NCBI RefSeq assembly: GCF_900292015.1
Contig: NZ_LR130759.1
Span: 1,364,001-1,428,000, forward strand
DNA from: Mycobacterium basiliense
Lineage (GTDB): Bacteria; Actinomycetota; Actinomycetes; Mycobacteriales; Mycobacteriaceae
Length of the DNA stretch: 64,000 nucleotides
Reading direction: 5' to 3'
Part shown: positions 57,868-64,000 of the stretch, piece after piece
Numbering within the stretch: the first letter of the stretch is position 1
Layout: each line of letters begins with the position of its first letter
The notes under the pieces: generated by a model
Database searches by the model: none
What the model saw: only the letters and a program-made list of their open reading frames with translations
Told to the model about the DNA's origin: nothing
Made by a program: the position numbers and the translations under genes

Positions 57868-58791
57868 GTGGACTTCCAGTTGCGGGACGTGCCGCTGCTT
57901 TCGCGGGTTGGTGCCGACCGGGCCGACCACTTGCGGACGGACATCGAGGCGGCGGCTAGGGGATGGGCCGACGCCGCGCTGCTGCGGGTGGATTCGCGCA
58001 ATCAGGTGCTGGTCGCAAATGGCCAGGTAGTGCTGGGTGCGGCAGCTGCGCTGGCAGATGCGCCGCCGCCGGAGGCGGTGTTCCTGGGTCGCATTGCCAG
58101 CGGTCGACACGTCTGGGCGATCCGGGATGCGCTTGTGCCGCCCGCAGACCCGAGCGTGCACGCCGAGGTGGTGGACTTGCGCAGGCTTGGCAGGATCATC
58201 GACGACACCAGCAGCCAGTTGGTGGCGTCGGCGATGGCGTTGTTGAACTGGCATGACAGTTCGCGCTTCAGTCCGTTGGATGGCAGCCCGACGAAGCCGG
58301 CCAGGAGTGGATGGTCGCGGGTCAACGTGCTTACCGGCCATGAGGAGTTCCCACGTATCGATGCGGCGGTGATCGTGCTGGTCCACGATGGTGGTGACCG
58401 CGCCGTGTTGGCCCGCCAGGCGGTATGGCCGGACGGGATGTTCTCGCTGCTCGCTGGGTTCGTTGAGGCCGGCGAGTCGTTCGAAGTGTGCGTCGCGCGC
58501 GAGATTCGTGAGGAGATCGGACTGACCGTCCGCGATGTACGTTATCTGGGCAGTCAGCCCTGGCCGTTCCCGCGTTCGCTAATGGTCGGTTTTCATGCCC
58601 TGGGTGACCCTGATCAAGCATTTTCGTTCAACGACGGAGAGATTGCGGAGGCCGCTTGGTTCACCCGCGGTGAGGTACGTGCAGCGCTGGACGCCGGCGA
58701 CTGGACAACCGCGTCGAAGTCAAAATTGCTACTCCCGGGCTCGGTTTCGATCGCCCGCGTGATCATCGAATCCTGGGCGGCGCGCTGCTGA
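57868..58791 (+). CDS. nudC: NADH pyrophosphatase / NAD-cap hydrolase NudC
   Basis: Cleaves NADH (and NAD caps on RNA) to NMNH plus AMP. The 307-residue protein has an N-terminal domain, the Nudix box at 197-219 (GFVEAGESFEVCVAREIREEIGL) and the NudC signature SQPWPFPRS at 229-237. The middle segment that holds four zinc Cys in E. coli NudC has none here, as in M. tuberculosis Rv3199c. GTG 57868 is chosen for family N-terminus (DFQLRDVPLLSRVGADRAD); an in-frame GTG inside the tandem repeat (57832) is possible but unlikely. Confidence 0.93.
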   Translation: MDFQLRDVPLLSRVGADRADHLRTDIEAAARGWADAALLRVDSRNQVLVANGQVVLGAAAALADAPPPEAVFLGRIASGRHVWAIRDALVPPADPSVHAEVVDLRRLGRIIDDTSSQLVASAMALLNWHDSSRFSPLDGSPTKPARSGWSRVNVLTGHEEFPRIDAAVIVLVHDGGDRAVLARQAVWPDGMFSLLAGFVEAGESFEVCVAREIREEIGLTVRDVRYLGSQPWPFPRSLMVGFHALGDPDQAFSFNDGEIAEAAWFTRGEVRAALDAGDWTTASKSKLLLPGSVSIARVIIESWAARC

Positions 58792-58807
58792 GCTGGTCCG
58801 AATTGCG

Positions 58808-59473
58808 CTACTGCTGCTTGATGCGGTCGGTGATGATGTCAAGAACCGTAGTCGCGATCCGCTCAGCCGGCTCGATACCCAGCACCCCGACGGATATCAG
58901 CACCGCATCCTGCGCGCGATACAGGTGGCTCCATCCTTCGTCGGTGATCCGCAATGTTGTGGCGTCCGGCCTATCCACCTTGAAGTTGTAGGCCGGGTCC
59001 TGCAGTGCCATGCAGGCCTTCAGCGAGTTCCCCAGTTGATCGAGCGCGTTGCGGGCCGCATGGGTATCGGGGTAGATCGCGACGGCCTGGCTTACGGAAT
59101 CGACCAGGGCCCGGCCACCGGGGGCTATGTCGTCGGTAACCCCGCTGTAGCCCGCGCTGCGGAATTCCAGCCATCCACTGGCGAAAGTGAGATCACTGGT
59201 CCCCGCCGCCCGGCACGGACCGGGAGCACTCAGGTCACCTGGCGGCGGATTGCGCACGTCGGCACGCTCATGTGCGGTGAGTTCCTCAAAATCGGCGATC
59301 CTTCGCACCTCTTCGACGCTGACGATCAGTGCATCGACGCCCTTGGGCTGCGTGGTGGTGGTACTCGGCTTGGCTGATGTCCCGTGATGAGAACAAGCCG
59401 CGATTGCGGCCAGCGCAGCGCAGACGACAACGACTGATCTGATCGCGCCGACAAAGGTGGTGCCAATGATCAC
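58808..59473 (-). CDS. Lipoprotein with PknH_C-type sensor domain
   Basis: The protein (221 residues from GTG 59473) has a hydrophobic signal ending in the lipobox IAAC and a Thr-rich spacer. It continues with a domain resembling the extracellular PknH sensor found in several mycobacterial Lpp/Lpq lipoproteins (RIADFEELTAHERADVRNP, SSxx-type centre, AIYPDTHAARNALDQLGNSLKAC, DGWSHLY-like EGWSHLYRAQDAVLISVGV). Conserved Cys (GPCRAAG, KACMAL) could form a disulfide. The frame is open to 59566, so the start is uncertain. It is absent between nudC and mycoredoxin in M. tuberculosis as I recall. Confidence 0.8.
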   Translation of the reverse strand: MIIGTTFVGAIRSVVVVCAALAAIAACSHHGTSAKPSTTTTQPKGVDALIVSVEEVRRIADFEELTAHERADVRNPPPGDLSAPGPCRAAGTSDLTFASGWLEFRSAGYSGVTDDIAPGGRALVDSVSQAVAIYPDTHAARNALDQLGNSLKACMALQDPAYNFKVDRPDATTLRITDEGWSHLYRAQDAVLISVGVLGIEPAERIATTVLDIITDRIKQQ

Positions 59474-59678
59474 CGGTCGCCGCTTGAACCAGCTCGTTGC
59501 GGATCTTCCGATTTCGTGCTTTGCGCCTCTGGGCCCCATCGTCGATAGCCGTTTTCTGCGGACCACCCGTCCGCGGTTGGTGTTGGCGCCATGCTACCGG
59601 CGAGTCGCCCCCTGCCGGGTGCCAATGGCGCGGCTGGCTCGTCGTGTCGGCGCGCAGGCGGTGGGCGGCGGCGCGAAT

Positions 59679-59933
59679 TTAGCCGCTGTGCTGTGTCATT
59701 TTCGCTTTGACCTCACCAACGCTCGGGTTGGTCAGCGTCGACCCGTCGCCGAACTTCACCGTCGGAACGGTTTTGTTGCCGCGGTTGACCGAGCTGACGA
59801 ATTCTCCAGCTGCCGGGTCTCGTTCGATATCGACCTCGTGGTAGGAGATCCCCTCGGCATTGAGCGCGGTCTTGAGCCGAAGGCAGTAGCCACACCATGA
59901 CGTCGTGTAGATGGTGAGCGCAGCGTTGGTCAT
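59679..59933 (-). CDS. mrx1: Mycoredoxin-1
   Basis: Glutaredoxin-like enzyme that reduces mycothiol mixed disulfides. The 84-residue protein has the active site WCGYC (C14, C17), the cis-Pro TVPTVKF and the family start TNAALTIYTTSWCGYC. ATG 59933. Matches Rv3198A. A GCGACGATGC-type repeat lies immediately upstream, between it and the divergent uvrD2. The gap to the lipoprotein gene downstream is about 200 bases, with no gene seen. Confidence 0.95.
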   Translation of the reverse strand: MTNAALTIYTTSWCGYCLRLKTALNAEGISYHEVDIERDPAAGEFVSSVNRGNKTVPTVKFGDGSTLTNPSVGEVKAKMTQHSG

Positions 59934-59946
59934 AGGTGGTAAAGGT

Positions 59947-60027
59947 AGCCCTGCGACGATGCCGCCCGCGTGGCGGGCGGTGAGGAGCTGGGCGATGTGG
60001 TCGAGCCCTGCGACGATGCCGCCCGCG
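59947..60027 (+). repeat. GCGACGATGC-type interspersed repeat, two units
   Basis: Blocks 59947-59970 and 60004-60027 are identical over 24 bases, period 57. Each begins AGCCCTGCGACGATGCC. The first unit has a hairpin CGCCCGC/GCGGGCG and then GTGAGGAG, matching the core-hairpin-GAGGAG layout at 34516 and 45194. It fills the gap between mrx1 and uvrD2. Confidence 0.82.
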
Positions 60028-60076
60028 GCGTGGCGAAACGCCCGGTTTGTCGGCCACCGCTGCCAAGATGGACACC

Positions 60077-62176
60077 ATGCTGATGGTCGCAGACTCAATG
60101 ACCGCCAAGCTGGACGACGAACAGCGCGAAGCCGTGCTGGCTGCACGTGGACCGGTCTGCGTGCTGGCAGGCGCCGGGACCGGAAAGACGCGCACGATCA
60201 CGCACCGGATCGCCCAGCTTGTCGCCGGTGGTCATGTCGCCGCCGGTCAGGTGCTGGCAGTGACCTTTACTCAGCGTGCGGCGGGGGAGATGCGTTCTCG
60301 GCTGCGAGCGCTGGATGCTGCCGCCCAGACCGGCTCTGGTGTGGGCTCTGTGCAGGCGCTGACCTTTCACGCGGCCGCCCACCGGCAACTGCGGTATTTC
60401 TGGCCACGGGTGGTGGGCGATATCGGCTGGCAACTATTGGACAGCAAGTTCGCGATCGTGGCGCGCGCTGCCAGCCGTGCCAGGATGAACGCCAGCACCG
60501 ATGACGTCCGTGACCTTGCGGGCGAGATTGAGTGGGCCAAGGCATCGTTGATCGGTCCCGAGGAGTACCCGACCGCGGTGGCGGCGGCGGGCCGAGACAC
60601 GCCTTTGGATGCCGGGCGAATCGCGGTCGTCTACTCCGAATACGAGTCGTTGAAAGTTCGCGATGAAAGCGTGACGCTACTGGATTTCGACGATCTGCTT
60701 TTGCACACCGCGGCCGCTATCGAAAATGATGCCGCGGTGGCCGAGGAGTTCCGGGATCGCTACCGCTGTTTCGTGGTCGATGAGTACCAGGACGTTACCC
60801 CACTGCAGCAGCGGGTTCTTTCGGCGTGGTTGGGGGACCGCGACGACTTGACGGTGGTGGGGGATGCCAACCAGACCATCTACTCGTTCACCGGCGCCTC
60901 GCCGCGTTTCCTGCTTGACTTCTCGCGCAGGTTTCCTGACGCCACCGTCGTGCGTCTCGAGCGTGACTACCGGTCCACCCCGCAGGTGGTGTCGCTGGCC
61001 AATCGGGTGATCGCCGCCGCCAGGGGCCGTGTCGCTGGCAGCAAGCTGCAGCTGTCCGGTCAGCGTGAACCCGGTCCGGCCCCGTCGTTTCACGAGTATC
61101 CTGACGAGGCAGCAGAAGCGGCCGCGGCGGCGGCGTCGATCGCTCGGCTGACCGAATCCGGTGTGTCTCCATCCGAGATCGCCATCTTGTACCGCGTCAA
61201 CGCGCAGTCCGAGGTTTACGAGGAAGCCTTGACCGAGGCCGGAATCGCCTACCAGGTTCGTGGTGGCGAGGGATTTTTCAACCGCCAGGAGATCAAGCAG
61301 GCGGTGGTGGCGTTGCAGCGAGCCGCCGACCGCGGTGTCGAGGGGGCGGTGCCCGACGTGGTTCGCGCAATCCTGGAACCGTTGGGATTGACGGCCGAAG
61401 AGCCCGTCGGCACCCGCGCCCGGGAGCGTTGGGAGGGCCTGACCGCTTTGGCTGAACTGGTCGACGATGAGGTGGCGCAGCGTCCCCAACTGCAGCTTCC
61501 GGGACTGCTGGCCGAGCTCCGGACCCGCGCCGACGCACGCCATCCACCGGTAGTGCAAGGCGTCACGCTTGCCTCCCTGCATGCGGCCAAGGGCCTCGAA
61601 TGGGATGCGGTGTTCCTGGTCGGATTGGTTGACGGCACGCTTCCCATTTCACACGCGTTGGCGCACGGTCCCCAGAGCGAACCTGTCGAGGAAGAGCGTC
61701 GACTGCTCTACGTCGGAATTACCAGGGCGCGAGTACATTTGACGCTCAGCTGGGCGCTGGCTCGCGCTGCAGGTGGGCGCCAGAGCCGCAAGCCGTCGCG
61801 TTTCCTGAACGGCATTGCGCCGCAAACGCGGGTCGATCCGGGGCCGAGCAAGCCGCGTCGCAACCGGGTTGCGACGCGTTGCCGGGTGTGCAACAAGGAG
61901 CTGACCACTCCGGCGGCTGTCATGTTGCGAAGATGCGAAACCTGCGCCGGAGACGTCAACGAGGGCTTGCTGTTGCAGCTCAAGTCCTGGCGGCTAAATG
62001 TCGCTAAGGAGCAGAACGTGCCCGCCTACATCGTTTTCAGTGATAACACCCTGATTGCGATTGCCGAGCTGCTACCTGACGATGAGTCGGCTCTGATCGC
62101 GATACCGGGTATCGGCGCCCGAAAACTCGAACAGTACGGGGCCGACGTGCTGGAGCTGGTTCGACAAGCTCGTTGA
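60077..62176 (+). CDS. uvrD2: DNA helicase UvrD2
   Basis: Superfamily 1 3'-5' helicase, essential in M. tuberculosis. The 699-residue protein has Walker A AGAGTGKT at 31-38, [57 protein letters not shown] and [14 protein letters not shown] tetracysteine module (CRVC and CETC, near 596-620) and a C-terminal HRDC domain (about 635-699, ending [13 protein letters not shown]) follow. ATG 60077 aligns with the family start; other ATGs occur at 60068, 60083 and 60098. Matches Rv3198c. Confidence 0.95.
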   Translation: MLMVADSMTAKLDDEQREAVLAARGPVCVLAGAGTGKTRTITHRIAQLVAGGHVAAGQVLAVTFTQRAAGEMRSRLRALDAAAQTGSGVGSVQALTFHAAAHRQLRYFWPRVVGDIGWQLLDSKFAIVARAASRARMNASTDDVRDLAGEIEWAKASLIGPEEYPTAVAAAGRDTPLDAGRIAVVYSEYESLKVRDESVTLLDFDDLLLHTAAAIENDAAVAEEFRDRYRCFVVDEYQDVTPLQQRVLSAWLGDRDDLTVVGDANQTIYSFTGASPRFLLDFSRRFPDATVVRLERDYRSTPQVVSLANRVIAAARGRVAGSKLQLSGQREPGPAPSFHEYPDEAAEAAAAAASIARLTESGVSPSEIAILYRVNAQSEVYEEALTEAGIAYQVRGGEGFFNRQEIKQAVVALQRAADRGVEGAVPDVVRAILEPLGLTAEEPVGTRARERWEGLTALAELVDDEVAQRPQLQLPGLLAELRTRADARHPPVVQGVTLASLHAAKGLEWDAVFLVGLVDGTLPISHALAHGPQSEPVEEERRLLYVGITRARVHLTLSWALARAAGGRQSRKPSRFLNGIAPQTRVDPGPSKPRRNRVATRCRVCNKELTTPAAVMLRRCETCAGDVNEGLLLQLKSWRLNVAKEQNVPAYIVFSDNTLIAIAELLPDDESALIAIPGIGARKLEQYGADVLELVRQAR

Positions 62177-62195
62177 CTGGGCAAACCCCCAGGTC

Positions 62196-62233
62196 AAAAA
62201 TAGGTTGTTAGTGCCGGCTGCTACCGTTTACCC
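62196..62233 (+). promoter_or_regulatory. WhiB7-type autoregulated promoter
   Basis: An AT-rich block AAAAATA (62196-62202) lies two bases upstream of a -35-like TTGTTA (62205-62210), followed after 17 bases by TTACCC. An AT-rich tract just before the -35 is the known signature of WhiB7-activated promoters, bound by its AT-hook. Exact -10 position is uncertain. Confidence 0.6.
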
Positions 62234-62305
62234 TCTAACAAGTCTTCTGATGCTGGCGCTGGATGCTGGCTTCGGCACGCGCGGTACGAGAGGAGGGTAG
62301 TCACG

Positions 62306-62464
62306 GTGAAGAACATGAATGCGTTCGGTGTAGGCGTGGCGGACCCGGTGTTGACCGCTGGAACCCCCCCTGCCGCTCGCACCGCCCCGTCGGCGGCAGC
62401 GGGCAAGCATCGTGTCGCCGCCGCCGCCGCGACTTACGCGTCCGTGGATCGGAGCCCAACGTAG
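62306..62464 (+). CDS. whiB7 leader peptide (uORF)
   Basis: A 52-codon frame from GTG 62306 to TAG 62462-62464 with AGGAGGG eight bases upstream. It encodes MKNMNAFGVGVADPVLTAG followed by an Ala/Pro-rich tail. It lies in the long leader of whiB7, just before an intrinsic terminator. Leader-peptide translation controlling read-through is the accepted mode for whiB7 induction by ribosome-targeting drugs; this frame is the obvious candidate. Confidence 0.8.
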   Translation: MKNMNAFGVGVADPVLTAGTPPAARTAPSAAAGKHRVAAAAATYASVDRSPT

Positions 62465-62495
62465 GTACTACGTAGCAGCCCGATTTTCGTCAACA

Positions 62496-62536
62496 GGCCA
62501 CGGACCCGAGTCACAAGGATCCGTGGCCAAGTTTTT
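62496..62536 (+). terminator. Intrinsic attenuator in the whiB7 leader
   Basis: GGCCACGGA (62496-62504) pairs with TCCGTGGCC (62520-62528) to give a nine-bp stem, followed by AAG and five T (62532-62536). It lies 31 bases after the leader-peptide stop and 77 before whiB7. GACCC (62503-62507) can instead pair with GGGTC (62537-62541), a possible antiterminator. Confidence 0.82.
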
Positions 62537-62612
62537 GGGTCTGCCGCCCCGCAACCTGGTCCGGATCACCTTCAAAGGACAGTCCCAGACCAGGAAGCAG
62601 GTGAGGAAGGAC

Positions 62613-62876
62613 ATGTCGGCACTGACAGTCCCCAGACAGAAGTTGCCGGTGTTGCCATGTCATGTCGGTAACCCCGACTTATGGTTCGCCGATACGCCCG
62701 CCGATCTCGAGCGTGCCAAGACGCTGTGTGCGAACTGCCCGATCCGGCGTCAGTGCCTGGCTGCGGCGCTGGAACGGGCCGAGCCATGGGGAGTTTGGGG
62801 CGGGGAGATATTCGAGCGAGGCGAGGTCGTCAGTCGCAAGCGTCCGCGTGGGCGTCCTCGCAAGGTTGCTGCTTAG
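62613..62876 (+). CDS. whiB7: WhiB7 antibiotic-resistance regulator
   Basis: 4Fe-4S WhiB protein that, with SigA, activates intrinsic resistance genes. The 87-residue protein has Cys ligands C16, C39, C42 and C48, the EPWGVWGGE turn and the C-terminal AT-hook RGRPRK. ATG 62613 has GTGAGGAAGG upstream. Controlled by the upstream leader peptide and attenuator. Matches Rv3197A. Convergent with the UbiB-like kinase gene. Confidence 0.97.
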   Translation: MSALTVPRQKLPVLPCHVGNPDLWFADTPADLERAKTLCANCPIRRQCLAAALERAEPWGVWGGEIFERGEVVSRKRPRGRPRKVAA

Positions 62877-62897
62877 CGGATGCTGGAGATCGCGGTG

Positions 62898-62956
62898 AAA
62901 GTGCGACCACTGCAACGGTTCTCGACCGTGAGCGACGGTGTCGGTGGTCGCGCTTT
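62898..62956. terminator. Bidirectional stem-loop between whiB7 and the UbiB-like gene
   Basis: A 13-bp stem with one G-U pair joins 62898-62910 and 62944-62956, starting AAAG and ending CTTT. The 33-base loop contains an inner hairpin ACGGT/ACCGT at 62915-62929. It lies between two convergent stop codons. Confidence 0.72.
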
Positions 62957-62964
62957 GCTGACGA

Positions 62965-64000
62965 TCAGACTGCAGCGGTATCCGGCTCGGCGAAGCCGGG
63001 AATCAGTTCCTCGGAGAGGGCCTTGATCGGCACGTGGGCATCCAGCTGGCACAGGATCGCGGCCACCGACGCGATGACCCGCATCGGTATGGCCAGCTTG
63101 GGCGGTAGGTCCATTTGCCGCGCCGTCTTGATCTGCGCAACCGATCGGTCAAACTGACTGACGGTCATGCGCTGCAGCCACTTTCGTGTGTAGTGGAAGA
63201 CGTCGACCTCGATGGGCTCGACGTATTGGCGCAGCATCTCATCGATCTCGAGCACCGAGACCTGTTGTCCACGCTGGATGAACCCGGCCTTCTCCATGGT
63301 GGGCAACAGCAGGTCATAATTTTTGTCGCGCGCCAGCCGGATCGTCATCCCCAGCTCGATGGGATAGCCGCCGGGCAGTGGTGCTACGGCGCCGAAATCG
63401 ATGACGGCCATCCGGTCGTCGGGCAACAGCATGAAATTTCCCGGGTGGGCATCGCCGTGCAGCATCTCCACCCGGCGCGGCGCATCGAAGGTGAGTTCGA
63501 GGAGCAGCGTGCCGATGAGGTCGCGCTGTTCTTGCGTCCCGTGGCGAATGATGTGCGCCATCGGCACACCGTCGATCCACTCTTGAATCACCACTTTCGG
63601 CGAGCTTGCCACCACATGTGGTACCAGCAAGCGCGGGTGACCGGCGTACGCCTTGGCGAACAGGCGTTGATTCTGTGCCTCCAAGCGGTAGTCAAGTTCC
63701 ATCTCGGTGCGTTCGATCAGTTCGTCGACGACTCCTTGGACGTCGGCGCCCGGTGACAGTTGTTTGAGGACGCCGACCATCCGTTGCATGGTCTTGAGGT
63801 CGGCCCGTAAGGCTTCATCGGCACCCGGGTATTGGATCTTGACCGCGACTTCGCGGCCATCAGACCACACCGCCTTGTGCACCTGTCCGATGCTGGCCGA
63901 GGCGATGGGAGTGTCGTCGAACGAACTGAACCGCTCCCGCCATTTGGTGCCCAGTTGCGCGTCCAGTACCCGGTGAACCTTGGCGGCGGGCAGTGGTGGT
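62965..64000 (-). CDS. UbiB/ABC1-family atypical kinase, C-terminal part (5' end outside window)
   Basis: The frame stays open to base 64000, so the N-terminus is outside. Visible elements are the ASASIGQVH start of the ABC1 domain, EVAVKIQYPG (ATP-site Lys), ELDYRLEAQNQ, VIQEWIDG, the catalytic loop LHGDAHPGNF and the metal loop VIDFGAVAPLP. UbiB/Coq8 relatives have ATPase or kinase activity in quinone lipid metabolism; this gene's role is unknown. Matches Rv3197, annotated as an ABC1 protein next to whiB7. Confidence 0.92.
   Translation of the reverse strand, partial: PPLPAAKVHRVLDAQLGTKWRERFSSFDDTPIASASIGQVHKAVWSDGREVAVKIQYPGADEALRADLKTMQRMVGVLKQLSPGADVQGVVDELIERTEMELDYRLEAQNQRLFAKAYAGHPRLLVPHVVASSPKVVIQEWIDGVPMAHIIRHGTQEQRDLIGTLLLELTFDAPRRVEMLHGDAHPGNFMLLPDDRMAVIDFGAVAPLPGGYPIELGMTIRLARDKNYDLLLPTMEKAGFIQRGQQVSVLEIDEMLRQYVEPIEVDVFHYTRKWLQRMTVSQFDRSVAQIKTARQMDLPPKLAIPMRVIASVAAILCQLDAHVPIKALSEELIPGFAEPDTAAV

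Overview
The window is chromosomal DNA of a slow-growing Mycobacterium outside the M. tuberculosis complex. Genes are GC-rich, with frequent GTG and TTG starts. The window opens in the 3' end of a PPE-MPTR gene (the large pentapeptide-repeat family of slow growers) and then follows, in inverted orientation, the block known in M. tuberculosis as roughly Rv3247c to Rv3197. Gene correspondences to M. tuberculosis are given from memory of protein sequence and order; no search was run.

Layout. 1-928: PPE-MPTR tail. 1069-6009: tmk, then the essential mtrA-mtrB-lpqB envelope/division signalling operon. 6065-11569: an LmeA-like protein, a ComF-like phosphoribosyltransferase, hibernation factor hpf and secA1. 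11616-14122: MddA-like methyltransferase and a two-gene RCK_C/CPA2 K+ efflux module. 14126-17680: Rv3235-type protein, an unsplit tgs3 acyltransferase with a degenerate active site, ppk2 and a small acidic protein. 17902-21942: the membrane stearoyl-CoA desaturase system, an oxidoreductase plus two tandem desA3 copies. 21981-23724: a thiolase divergent from an HxlR regulator, which look inserted relative to M. tuberculosis. 23711-28758: rsgA, aroA, an SRAP protein, a 53-residue membrane peptide and an acyl-CoA ligase. 28786-32940: an SDR, sigH-rshA thiol-stress regulation, the 24-codon ribosomal protein gene for bL37, a biotinyl-domain protein and pdtaS. 33002-37437: whiB1, a diacylglycerol kinase-like protein, a small membrane protein, a GNAT, entC and gpm2. 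37514-48599: a ParA-like ATPase, a beta-propeller protein, rhlE, a ferritin-like protein, an MmpS-like protein, TB9.4, fasR, a DUF3152 protein, moeZ, Rv3205c-type, an ATL protein and lipV. 48656-50035: a small acidic protein and a DUF6159-like membrane protein, apparently lineage-specific. 50154-64000: adnA-adnB DNA end resection, a K+ channel, nudC, a PknH_C-type lipoprotein, mycoredoxin-1, uvrD2, the whiB7 leader and whiB7, and a UbiB/ABC1 kinase cut by the window end.

Themes. Thiol/redox control is dense (sigH-rshA, mycoredoxin, nudC, whiB1, whiB7, moeZ). DNA-end processing is grouped (adnAB, uvrD2), and lipid desaturation forms a coherent module (reductase plus desA3 copies under what looks like one shared operator). 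Short intergenic repeats recur at four gene boundaries; three share a GCGACGATGC core.

I did not find an obviously new multi-gene system. The best leads are the shared 32-bp operator of the desaturase module, the gene-conversion tract between the two desA3 copies, a probable long SigH isoform, the whiB7 leader peptide plus attenuator, the bL37 gene, and repeat units that duplicate the stop codons of upstream genes.
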